Positions 12,599 to 24,007 of a stretch of 64,000 nt of DNA are shown one piece after another. Every line of letters starts with the position of its first letter. Within the stretch, counting starts at the first letter, position 1. A program made the translations under genes and the position numbers. The notes under the pieces were generated by a model that saw only the letters and a list, made by a program, of their open reading frames with translations, did no database searches and was not told the DNA's origin. This DNA comes from Atriophallophorus winterbourni (lineage: Eukaryota; Platyhelminthes; Trematoda; Plagiorchiida; Microphallidae): NCBI GenBank assembly GCA_013407085.1, contig JACCGJ010020207.1:1-64000 (forward strand), given 5' to 3'.

Positions 12599-13885
12599 TC
12601 AAGACAAAATGACAGCTGCTCTGCCAATCCGTTTATCAATCCCCGTGTCTAGCGAGAGGTTATCCGCAATGGTTGAACCAAGATATGTGAAATGATGTAC
12701 TGGTTCTAGCTGACAGTTTCCAACAGTGATGATTGGTGACGTTACAGTCCCTTGACCAAGGACTTTGGTCTTGCTCATGCTGATTGTTAGATCAAAGTCT
12801 TTGCATACCGACGAAAAACAGTCCATTAGCGACTGTAGGTTCTCTTGGGAGTGAGCAATGAGGGCTGCATCGTCTGCACACAACAGGTCACGGATTATCA
12901 CATCCCGTACTTTGGTTTGTGCTCTCAACCGGTTCGGGTTGAAAAGCTTGCCATCATTTCGCGTGCGTATGTAAATGCCTTCTGTTCTCGTCTCAAAAGC
13001 GTGCTTCAGAAGCAGAGCAAAGAGAATACCGAACAGCGTGGGAGCAAGAACACATCCTTGTTTGACGCCTTGGCGAATCTCAAATGCTTCTGAAATGCAA
13101 CCGTTGAAATGGACTGAGCCTTTCATGCGTGAGTGGAACGAAATAACGAGTCTCAGCAGCCTTGGAGGCAGCCTATCAGATCGAGCATTTTGAAGAGACC
13201 CACCCTGCTGACGTAGTCGAATGCCTTAGTTAAATCAATAAAAACAGCTTATAATGGCATACGCTGTTCCCGACACTTTTCTTGAAGTTGTCTCAGGGAG
13301 AAGATCATGTCAACGGTTGATCTTCCCATGCGGAAGCCACATTGAGATTCGTAGTAAATTCTGTCAGCTAAAACTTGCAGCCGGATTTGTAAGACTTTAG
13401 CAAACAATTTGCCTACAACATTCAGAAGGGAGATTTCTCTAAAATTGTTGCAGTCGCCCCTGTCACTCTTATTCTTGAATAGCGTGATGATCTTTGTGTC
13501 TCGCATCTCTTGTGGGACAACCCCTCCTGCCAGCACTGACGAAGCAAATGGTGAAGAGGCTGTAATAATGCTGCTCTACCGCACTTGGTGAGCTCAGATG
13601 GAATTCCGTCGTCACCAGGGGCCTTCCCATTCGCTAAGCGGTCGATTGCCTTATTGAGCTCATCAAGAGTTGGAGGGGTATCTAGATATTCCATGGTCGG
13701 CAACCGTTCGACATTTTCATGTGCATGCGGTAGAACGTACTGTCCCTACAGTAGAGAGAGGAGAAGTGCGCTACCCATCTTTTTATCTGTTTAGTTTTTT
13801 CGACAATCGGCTTACCAGATAAAGACCTAACGGGAGCCGTTTTAAGTTTGTTTAGGCCAATGGCTGTCTTGATCCCATCATACAT
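12599..13885 (-). pseudogene. RTE-1 reverse transcriptase (several frameshifts)
   Basis: The RT is spread over overlapping frames at 13,682-13,885, 13,422-13,703, 13,249-13,536 and 12,599-13,126. Motifs seen include ANGKAPGDDGIP at the RT entrance, SQCGFRMGRSTVDMIFSLRQ, RQGVKQGCVLAPTLFGILF (motif B), and LLCADDAALIAHS with the catalytic ADD. Between 13,126 and 13,249 the motif A region has lost its frame. At least three frame changes make it non-functional. Confidence 0.82.
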
Positions 13886-13969
13886 ACCGTGAAAACTGCC
13901 GGTATCCGCAGCTTTTTGGATATTGAGGCTAACTTCAGTCCAATAGTCGTTTGCACAACGCCTTGCAGT

Positions 13970-14597
13970 CTATTGGACCTTATTTCTAGCTGCTCTTAGA
14001 AGACGTAAGTTTTCATCTGTTGGCATACCTTTGAACCTCAAGAATGCTGAGCGTTTCTCATCCAGCACAACAGTCATCTCAGAAGCGTTTGCTTCGAACC
14101 AGTCGCTCGTTCGAGCTTTCTTCGGACCGAAAGTGGAAAGCGCGACTCGGCATATGCAGCTTTTTATCAATTCCCAGTTTTCTGAAGCAGATTCAAGTGG
14201 GGTTGTCTTGTTGAACTCGTCCGTGAAGTCTTTTGCGAATCTCGCAGTTAGATTGGGCTTAACAGACAATTTGGTGCAGTGAAATCTCGTGTGGGGGCGC
14301 TTCAGTTTTGCACAGACCAGTGAATGATCAGTGTCGCAGTCTGCGCTTTGATATGATCTGGTGAGGAGCACGCTTCTTATATTAGTACGCTTAACAAGAA
14401 TAAGATCAAGCTGATGCCAATGCTTAGAGCGATGATGCTTCCAAGAGACTTTATGCTGTGGTTTTGTTTGAAAGAAAGTGTTACTGAAACAAAGATTGAA
14501 CTGTGTGCACAATTCTATAAGGCGTTGCCCATTTTCTTCGGTTTTACTTAAACCGAACCTTCCGAGAGAGTTTTGCCAAGACTCATAATTTGCACCA
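13970..14597 (-). pseudogene. RTE-1 endonuclease C-terminal part and linker
   Basis: About 208 codons are open to the 5' truncation point. A DLILVKRTNIRS stretch is followed by a DTDHSLVCAKL motif, the typical final catalytic SDHxL/TDHxL region of AP-type endonucleases. The N-terminal half with the catalytic Glu and the GDFN-type motif is missing. The first few residues of the open frame above 14,597 come from the flanking gypsy unit, so the nominal Met is accidental. The protein would have nicked target DNA. Confidence 0.75.
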
Positions 14598-16414
14598 TTT
14601 AAATGCACAATTATTATGTCATTGAGACGTGAATGGTCTTTTTGACTGTAACACTTGGCACACGCGGAACCTTGAGAAATATTTACTTTGAATTTAATTC
14701 TGCTTGTAAGTCAATCCTCCACATCTAAAGTTTATTACCATCAAGCTCAGGGACAGTGGCAAGATTTTGTGATAATGGTCGTAACTTCTCAGGCTCGAGA
14801 AATTTAGGCAACTATGCTGAATTCCACCTTGCGTTAAGACTGTTGAGTATAATTACTATGGCAAAACTGCCTTCCTGACAATATAATTTTCATCCGTAAA
14901 TTGTTTTTAATTACGATGCGAAATATAAAATTAGCATATTCGAAATAAACGCTATTCAACAAAATACTTCAAAATACTGAAGAATCCTCTTGGGTTTTCC
15001 CAACAAGATTTGCAATACGAGCGTAATAAAATTGAAAGGATTAAAACAATATTGATCATTCAAATAAATGAATGACACGTGTTAATACTCAAAACGTTTG
15101 GTCAAAATTTTTGTTGGCACTTGCGATTAAAGAACAACATACTAATCGTTGACGGTGCCTAAGATTGCTCTTACGAATTCCATCGCAGAGGTTTCAGCTC
15201 TTCGTGAGATTTTTCAGCTAAGCATCCGTGAAACGTAGCGATCAACCATGTAAAAACTGTTCTTTATTCAGGCTATATTCGCTCGCTTGTGCAAATAACC
15301 TGATCTATAATTGTACAATTTACCATCATAGAACAACCATTTTTTTCAAATTGGTTGAGATATGTTCAGACGTTCGGTTCTCCAGTTCCAAGTCATGAGC
15401 TTAATCGGGATCACACACTGTTATCTTTGTTAAGGTATATTACTGTTTATATAGGGTTCAGGACAAACAAATCAGCATCGGGTATCGCGCACATTTGTCA
15501 ATCATTTTCTGGTTATTCCCTAAAGCCAACTTTCCAAAGCAAATAGCGTTCAACAACGGATCCTGCAATAGAAGAGTTTGTCATTTGGTAAGACGCGTCT
15601 GTTGCGCAAATGACAAGGAACTGAACACGTGCTAACCCGTCAATATTGACGCTCATCGTACTGGTCACTTTTGTACGAGCTTGACTAATATAGCTGAATA
15701 ACTGCCGACGTTTCTCATCTCCTCGTATTTCTAAAGATTTCGTCGAATAAATCGTTTTCATTTACCTCTTCAAAAACACGAACTGTTACAGGTTTGCGAT
15801 CGTCTTCGTCATTCGCTTTTACCCATTATACTCCTCTGCTCTGCATATAATTTGGAAGCTCGAGATCACCACTTAGCGGCAATGCACTTGATAACTAATC
15901 GATATCATATGGTGCGCAATCTGAGCACATCATATACCTGAGATGTATATTACCGATGTGAGTCGACCAGAGAAGGTCAAAAAACAAACTTTGCATTTAG
16001 TCAAAACAAGTCGCTAACACTGAATAATACAATAATCGTGAACTCTGGTTACTTAAGGTCGGTGCACCACGGAAAAGGTGCACATTTGAATACAAAATGT
16101 AGTTAACATGAATGAAACATGATATCAAACAAAAGGTGTTCACTCTATTATTCATTTAACCCGAGAAAAATATAAATGATGCTTCTGTGACAATAAGTGG
16201 ATTAATGGATTTGAAATGAACTAGAAGGGTAAATTTTGGTCATTTCCGATCAACTCAGCACTGAACTAAATCAAATGTTGCTCACAGGAGAAATTCTCAG
16301 TTTCAAACATGAATCGCTTATGAATGAGAGGATGCAAGATATTTGTTTTATAACTCAACTCAATAGAACCTTTATTAATATTATTAGAATCGTTTACGGT
16401 TTTCTATATACTTG

Positions 16415-16720
16415 TGTTGTGGTGCTCACATCTCCAGTCCTTACAAACCACTACAATTTTCTGGCTGTTTGCCGTCGTCAGATGGAGGCAGTAAGATCAA
16501 GTTCAGCGAGCCTTGAACCAGTGGTAATTTGGTAAACAATGTTATACTTGTATGCCACTGTTGTATAGGTTTCTTACAAAGAACCACGATGTTTAAATAC
16601 AGAATCACAAAGTGATTCATCACTGAGCGCTTGAGACAAAACTTGAAGACCAATTTTTGTGGTACTCACATCGCCATTCCCTACACACCGCTACCGGTTT
16701 CTGGCTGTTTGCCGTCGTAG
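16415..16720 (+). repeat. DR240 dimer inside gypsy unit 2
   Basis: Two DR240 heads about 240 bp apart, at the same relative place as in units 1 and 3. The monomer reads from 'gtggtgctcacatctcc' to the next 'gtggtactcacatcgcc'. Confidence 0.8.
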
Positions 16721-17232
16721 TTTTAGTTGTTCGGAACAATGACGTGTTCATGTATAACATATATCCACCAAATATTCAACGGCATTTATCTGATCTCGCA
16801 CGCACATTCATTTCTAGATTTTAGGAGTCCTCATTGATGAAGCTGATAGAATAACGAAAATCTATATGGAATATTAGCCATAGCAAGACAATATGGTCCA
16901 GTTGAATTTATTTCATTGGAAATTGAGCACAATACACTTGCCAAAATTAGATAGATTTTATCCTTCAGATGTTGTCGTCAACCAGCATCTTAGCTTGCCA
17001 TTCTATCCGCTCATCTACTACTTTCAGTGTTAATACCCAAAAATGTGGAAACTGTGTCATCCGACATTTTGTGGGTCTTGTAAAGCATACTTTTTTTATC
17101 TGCATATTATCTATGATTCAGTATTGCTCTATTATTTACAACTGAACTTTTCCTTGTGATGAACAAGCTATTGACAATGCAGAAATATTGTTGTTTCCAC
17201 TAAATCATAGATGCCGAACTAACAGCTGAGCT

Positions 17233-19373
17233 GAATGAAAATGACTCCCAACATAGTAGCAAAGAACCTAACTTCAGAATTCGAGTAAGACTAGAAAATA
17301 GTTGAAAAAGCGAAATTTGACATGGGCTATTCACAGGGTCGCCAGAACTGATTCGACGTGGGCAAACTTTCGCGAATTGCGGAATCAAGTCACAAATCTC
17401 ATCCGAGAGGACAAACAATATCACCAGCATCAGCTGGCGGTATGAATGCAGCGAAATCCCAAACTGCTTTATCGAACCGTTTAAAACACTACCAAGCTGA
17501 AACGCGGTGTTTTTCCGATCATGACAGATAACGGACTAACTGATTCTGTGCTGGAAACCGCTTACACTCTAGCAAGTTTTTATTCACGAGTTTTCACCCT
17601 CAAGGATGGATTACAACCATCAAAATTGTCTGCAACAATTTTACAGGAGACGACATGCGATATATGCATCAGTTCGGAAATAGTGCAGCACCACCTACGC
17701 AAGTTGAATATCAACAAGTCCCCGGGAGCTGACGGAATCACATTCGCAATCCTGAAGTTATGCGGCAGTCAACTGTGCGAACCACTTTGAGATTTATTTA
17801 TTCACTCCTTGAGGAAGGGTGTTGTACCTAATGACTGGAAGTGAGGAAACATAATACCCATCTACAAAGGTGGAACTCTTTCTGACCCAGCAAATTACCG
17901 ACCTGGTACACTCCTTCCAGTGATCTCAAAAATTATGGAGCGAATTGTGTGCAAAAGAATTGTGAGTCATCTCGAAGCCCGAAACTTTTTGTCCAGAGAG
18001 CAACATGGATTTAGGAAGTCTCGTTCGTGCTTGACCAACATACTGGAGACACTGGATGACTGGACGCAGGCAGTGGATAATGGTGGTTGCTTGCATGTGT
18101 GTTAGTTGGACATATCCAAGGCGTTTGATCGCGTGGACCATTCTATACTCCTGCGCAAGCTGCACGATGTTGGTAATAAAGGGTGCCTTCTTACCTGGCT
18201 GAGAAGTTACCTTCTTGATCGCAAAGCAAATGTACGTATCGATGGTGCGAAGTCTGGGGAAATCGAAGCAACTAGCGGTGTCCCACAAGTTTCGGTACTT
18301 GTTCCGTTTCTTTTTTGGTCTACATCAACGACCTTGCGAAACTTGTCACAGCAAAAATGCTTCTCTTCAAGGATGATGGTAAACTGCGTGGACTGTTTGC
18401 GCTTACAAAGTGATTTGGATATATTGAATAGTTGGTCGGTTCGAAATAAACATCCATTCAACCTCCGAAAGTGCAAAATGTTCCAAATAGGCAAAGATTT
18501 CACATTCTCATCCACCCTTGGATCAAATCAACTGGAATGGACAACCAAAGAAAAAGACCTCGGTATATGGATTAGCGGAAGTCTTAAGTTAAGTATGCAA
18601 TGCGAAGCAGTGTACAACCGAGCCAGCCGCATGCTAGGTATGCTTCGGCGTATTTTCGGACATTTATCCCGTGGATCATTCTCCATGCTCATAAATACGT
18701 ATATTAACCCGGTGATGGATTACTCAGTGCAAGCTTGGGCACCAATGCTAAAAAAAGGACATCAAGCTGCTCGAGAGGATTTATCACAGAGCAATTAAAC
18801 TGGTTGGCTGCCTCCGCAACCTACCATATGAGAATCGACTTCAGCATCTTAATTTAGATACACTGCTTCGCAGAAGGGTTCGATTTGATCTAATACTAAC
18901 TTACAAAATGATGAAATCAAAGGCGCACCCTCTGAGGCATCTATTTCGCCTCCGGTCAAGCCATGCCACACGTACTCACCCATTGGCACTTGATATTCCA
19001 CATTCCCACCGGAACTGTCGTCGGTTCTTCTATTCAGTGCGCGTTTGTTTCGTATGGTACTCCCTACCCTCAGATGTTATCCAGTCGTCTAGTGAAAGGA
19101 TTTTCAGGGAAAAATTGGATTTATTTATGCGTAGTAATTCCACCCTACATCCCGCTTATATAACATGATTTTTTTCAAAAAAATATATTTTTTACCCGTC
19201 ATACCGCCACAATTCATGACATTTGTTTGCAACTACAAAACTGTCGATCTTCCTAATGAATCGATTTATTGTTGTAAAAATATCTATTGTCCTTATGCGA
19301 ATATCCTGTGATGTTGTACAGCTACGAGCTTTTTTATACCATAAATTCTTGAATCTTGAATCTTGAATCTTGA
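17233..19373 (+). mobile_element. CR1-like non-LTR retrotransposon, copy B (5'-truncated)
   Basis: Copy B is closely similar to copy A from about 17,245 to the 3' end. It begins near the SRTRKW linker region and has the same 'ttgaatc' tail and the same 3' flank ('tgatacatttttta'). It sits at the junction between gypsy units 2 and 3. It lacks the endonuclease remnant seen in copy A at 4,790-4,985. Confidence 0.85.
17521..19168 (+). pseudogene. CR1-like ORF2 of copy B, RT with lost active site
   Basis: The RT is broken into frames 17,521-17,790, 17,920-18,105, 18,106-18,798 and 18,908-19,168. It keeps NKSPGADGITF, REQHGFRKSRSC, DISKAFDRVDH and SGVPQ. A TAG stop separates HVC from MDISKAF near 18,105. 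Around 18,355-18,390 the catalytic FADDVKLW is altered to read as LFKDDGKL and is followed by a deletion of about 15-20 bases relative to copy A. The C-terminal blocks end near 19,168. The copy is clearly dead. Confidence 0.83.
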
Positions 19374-22300
19374 TACATTTTTTATAAATTAATCCATTAA
19401 GGGCTCACGTGTGCGAACTGTTAGCATTCTTCCACCTTTTTAATTAGGTCGATCGTGATCTTACGTTTCATGTATGAGATGATTAAGCAGATGGAAACCA
19501 GTCTTGGTTTGTGTCCGATGGGAGAGCATGAAAATAGGCATTTTGATTTCGATAATGGGTTTGTTGTTGCTCTCGTTCTGTCAATGTTGATAATAAAGGT
19601 AGATCACAATCGCACGAATTTTCACGTTGGAACTTGAAAGGTTATCTGCAGACACTGTGTAACACTCATGTTCGAGATTGGATAAAGCAGACAATGCTTT
19701 TGGCTGTTTAACATAGGTTACCTGAAAACATTCAAATTTATGATGTACAGCTGAATTATCCCAATCGATGTAAATGATTTTAGAGAGAGTGCTCACCAGA
19801 TGTCGAGCTGAAGAGCACGTATCCTCACTCGATTATATTATTCATTAATATTCAACAATCGTCAGTATAACCTAAACGACCCGGCTACCATCTTCCGTTT
19901 GACCTATCTCAATTAAGCGTTAATTAACTGTTTTCCAGACGAACACATTTGTGTAGCTCTGTTTATCCGACCAATCCAGAAGGAGACAGCAAAATCTTTT
20001 GTGGTCGCCCAACCGAACATATATCATTCTCCGGTCTTCCTATCAGATACAGTGTAAGCGTGAACCGATTAGATCATTGTTATATTTAGTCTTGATATGT
20101 CACCGCAAACGTATTACGACTGCTCAAAATTATATAGCTAAATGCGTCTTACACCACTAGAATGGAGAGTTCCAGGTCGTAATGTACAATAGACATCATC
20201 ACACATCTCATATTTGAAAAGCGATTCGTGTCATTTCTGACCGCAATCTGGTGACATATTTCTACAACCGTTCGTTTTACGGATCTTTTTGCTCGCGCAT
20301 CGTTTTTATAAATTCACCATATTGACTGATTAATCCGATAAATAAACGTAAAGTGGAGGTGAACTTCCGATGCGACATTTTCTGAATCGCTTTCATTTTA
20401 CAGAGGCATGCACATCGGTCAAATTGATTGACAACATTTAAATGCACAATAATTATGTCATTGAGACGTGAATGGTCTTGTAAACTGTAACATTCGGCAC
20501 ACGCGGAACCTTAAGAAATATTTACTTTGAATTTAATTCTGCTTGTGAGTCAATCCTCCACATCTAAAGTTTATTACCATCAAACTTAGGGACAGGGTCA
20601 AGAATTTGTGATAATGGTCGTAACTTCTCAGGCACGAGAAATTTACGCAACTATGCTGAATTCTACCTTGCGTTCAGACAGTTGAGTATAATTACTATCA
20701 CAAAACTGGCTTGCTCACAATATAGTTTTCATCCATAAAATGTTTTCAATTACGATGCGAAATATAAAATAAGCATAATCGAATTAAACGGTATTCAACA
20801 AAATACTTGAAAATAGTGAACAATCCTCTTGGGTTTTCCCATTAAGATTTGCAATACGAGCGTAATAAAATTGGAAGGATTAAAACAAAATCGATCATTC
20901 AAATAAATGAATGACACGTGTTAATACTCAAAACGTTTGGTCAAAATTTTTGTTGGCACTTGCGATTAAAAACAACATACTAATCGTTGAGGGTGCCTAA
21001 GATTGCTCTTACGAGTTCGATCGCAAAGGTTTCAGCTGTTCGTGAGAGTTTTCAGCTAAGCCTACGTGAAACGTAGCGATGAACCATGTAAAAACTGTTC
21101 TTTATTCGGACTATATTCGGTCACTTGTGCAAATAACCTGATCTGTAATTGAACAATTTATCACCATAGAACAACCTTTCATAAATTGGTTGAGATATGT
21201 TCAGACGTTCCGTTCTCCAGTTTCCAAGTAATGAGCTAAATCGAGATCACGCACTGCTATCTTCGATAAGGTATATTACTGTGTTTGCAAAGGGTTCAAG
21301 ACAAACAAAACAGCATCGGGTATCGAGCACATTTGTCAATCATTTTTTTGTAATCCAATAAATCTAACTTTCCAAAGCAAATAGCGTTTACGCACGAATC
21401 CTGCAATAGAAGAGATCGTCAATTGTTAAGATGCGTCTATTGCGCACATGACGAGGAACTAAACACGCGCTAACCCGTCAATATTAACGTTCATCGTACT
21501 GATCACTTTTGCACGACCTTGACTAATATAGCTAAGTAACTGCCGACGTTTCTCATCTCCTGGTATTTCTAAAGATTTCGTAGATTGGATCGTTTTCATG
21601 CGGTTCTTCAAAAACACGAATTGTTGCAAATTCGTGATCGTATTTGTCATTTGCTTTGACCCTTCATGCTCCTCTGCTCAGCATATAATTTGGAAGAGCG
21701 TGATTATCACATAGCGGCAATGCAGTTGATAACTAATCGATACCATATGGTGCACAATCTGAGCACATCATGCACCTTAGATGTATATTACCGATGTGAG
21801 TCGACCCGAGAAGGTAAAAAACAAACTTTGCATTTAGTGAAAACAAGTCGCTAACACTGAATAATACAATAATCGTGAACTCTGGTTACTTGAGGTCGGT
21901 GCACCACGGAAAAGGTGCACATTTGAATACAAAATGTAGTTAACATGAATGAAACATGATTTCAAACAAAATGTGTTCACTATTTTATTCAACGTGAAAG
22001 TGAACTATATTTTATATTTATTAAACCCGAGAAGCATACATTTTGCTTCCGTGCCAATGAAGGTATTAATGGATTTGAAATGGAAGAGAAGGGTAAATTT
22101 TGGTTATTTACGATCGACTCAGCACTGTACTGAAGCAAATGTTGCTACAGGAGAAATTCGGTGTTTCGAACATGATTCACTCATAGCTGAGATGATAAAA
22201 TATATTTGTTTTATAACTCAACTCAATAGAATCTTTTACAATTTTAATAGAATCGTTTACGTTTTCTATATACTTGTGTTGTGGTGCTCACATCTTCACT

Positions 22301-23090
22301 CCTTACAAACCACTACCATTTTCTGGCTGTTTGCCGTCGTCAGATGGAGGCAGTGAGATCAGGTTCAGTTAGCCTTGAAACAGTGGTAACTTGTTAAGCA
22401 ATGTTATACTTGTATGTCACTGTTGTATTGGGTTCTTACAAAGATCGACGATGTTGAAATACAAAATCACAAATTGATTCATCGCTGAGCGCTTGAGACA
22501 AAACTTAAAGACCAATGTTTTGTGGTACTCACATCGCCATTGCCTACACACCGCTACCGGTTTCTGGCTGTTTGCCGTCGTAGTTTTAGTTGTACGGAAC
22601 AATGACGTGTTCGTGTATAACATATATCCACCAAATATTCAACGGCATTTTTCCGATACCGCGCACACATTCATTTCTAGATTTCAGGATTCCTCATTGA
22701 TGAAGCTGATAAAATAACGAAAATCTATATTAAATAAGTGCCATAGCAAGATAAGATGGTCCAGTTTTTTATTGGATATTGAGCACAATACACTTGCCAT
22801 AATAAGATAGATTTTACCCTTCAGATGCTGCCGTCAACTAGCATCTTAGCTTGCCATTTTATCCGCTCATCTACTGACTTCAGTTTCAGTACCCAAAAAT
22901 GTGAAAACTGTGTCATCCGACATTTTGTGGGTCATGTATGGCATACAAATTTTATCTGCATATCATCTATGATTCAGTATTGCTCTATTGTGTATAACTG
23001 AACTTTTCCTTGTGAAGAACAAGCTATTGACAATGCAGAAATAGTGTTCTATCCACAAAATCATAGATGCCGAAGTAACTGCTGAGCTAA
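19374..23090 (-). repeat. 3.7-kb gypsy-derived unit, copy 3
   Basis: This uninterrupted unit of about 3,717 bp is most similar to unit 1, including its first 80 bp. The decayed gypsy RT/RNase H segment corresponds to about 20,150-20,510 on the minus strand. A DR240 dimer lies at 22,285-22,585. No long frame remains. Confidence 0.8.
22285..22585 (+). repeat. DR240 dimer inside gypsy unit 3
   Basis: Same paired arrangement as at 10,035 and 16,415, with two 'tttctggctgtttgccgtc' blocks. Confidence 0.8.
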
Positions 23091-23268
23091 TACATTTTTT
23101 ATAAATTAATCCATTGCGGGCTTACGGGTGGAAACTTTTACCATTCTTCCAGTGTTTCAATTAGCCAGATCATGATCTTACTGAAACGATTAAGTAGCGC
23201 TAAACCAGTCTCGGTTTTGTGTTCGATTGGAAAACATTCAAATTAGCATTTTGTTTTTGATAATATGT
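23091..23268 (-). repeat. Start of a fourth gypsy-derived unit, truncated
   Basis: The first 175 bp or so of the unit are present, of the unit 2 type ('cattgcgggcttacgggtgg'). The sequence then changes into the 3' end of an RTE-1 copy near a 'tgttgtt' stretch. Confidence 0.7.
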
Positions 23269-23585
23269 GTGTTGTTCTTGGCTTCCTTCGGTCGATTTAG
23301 ACAATAAAAGGAAGATTAGAATCGCATGAATCCTAATGTTCTGCATCTTTTCAAATGACTAAACATTCCGATTATGAAGGAACTATCTCTCCCGCAGCGC
23401 TTGAAACGATTGCTAGAAATCGGACATTTGACCTAAGTTGCACGCTGTCAACGTGATTTTTGTTCATAACCAAAGAGCTGTATCTGCTTTTCCTCAGCTT
23501 GCAGACGACGCTTAACCCAATGCCTCTAATGTGAGCGGTCAAAAGCAAGTTCTTCCCAACTCTCTTATATCTCTTTTGCAAGCGT

Positions 23586-23593
23586 CTTTGTAC
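23586..23593. repeat. 8-bp target-site duplication, left copy (hAT)
   Basis: CTTTGTAC lies directly before the left terminal repeat. The same 8 bp follow the right end at 26,215-26,222. The uninterrupted RTE-1 copy has this sequence once, at 12,220-12,227. Confidence 0.9.
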
Positions 23594-23607
23594 CAGACAA
23601 TAACGAA
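23594..23607 (+). repeat. hAT left terminal inverted repeat
   Basis: CAGACAATAACGAA. It pairs with the right end with one mismatch. Confidence 0.9.
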
Positions 23608-24007
23608 CGTCACTTTTTTGGATCGAAGCGAAGTGCGATGCGAATTTTCGAAGTGCCCTAACTGCCCTTCGCAATGGCGAATAGTATCAAAGCGAATACC
23701 TGAAGTGCACTTCGCAATGGCGAAGCGAAGCGAAGCTTCGCACTTCGCTATAACGAATATTAGCGAATAATCTTCGCTCAACTTCGATGTCCCCCGAAAA
23801 CTTCGTTTTCGACAAAAACCTTGCTATAATTCGCTAATATTCGTTTAAATTCGCTATTCTTCGCTGAAATAAAACGAATTCCGAAATAAATTATTTTTTG
23901 AATGTGAAAGAACTTTTATTTGACAAGGGAGGACATTTTCATGAGCTTTGGAATTGGAAATATACAAAACCTTGTTCTCTCAAAGGAAATTAGGCTCCTC
24001 CTCTGAG

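Larger units (their letters stand above)
11885..14597 (-). mobile_element. RTE-like non-LTR retrotransposon RTE-1 (5'-truncated)
   Basis: The minus-strand order is: C-terminal part of an AP endonuclease, RT, a long C-terminal domain, a Cys/His finger and a 3' UTR ending in a short AAC-rich tail (11,885-11,897). Comparison with gypsy units 1 and 3, which are uninterrupted here, places the ends at 11,885 and 14,597. About 22 bp of target sequence are missing, so there is a target deletion in place of a TSD. The RT type is the one often annotated in invertebrates as endonuclease-reverse transcriptase. I call the clade RTE-like with moderate confidence. Confidence 0.8.
10848..17232 (-). repeat. 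3.7-kb gypsy-derived unit, copy 2 (interrupted by RTE-1)
   Basis: This unit has the same content and order as copy 1 but is split by a 2.7-kb RTE-like insertion at about 11,885-14,597. Without the insertion it is about 3,670 bp. Its first 70 bp ('cattgcgggctaacggg') differ from units 1 and 3 ('cattaagggctcacgtg') and match the start of unit 4. The array thus alternates two unit types. The gypsy RT relic is cut by the insertion: its RNase H side is at 11,620-11,884 and its RT side at 14,598-14,690. Confidence 0.8.

Noticed and set aside
12043..13794. Several plus-strand frames of 60-112 codons
   Set aside because: They are shadows of the RTE-1 RT on the minus strand, which shows consistent motif order.
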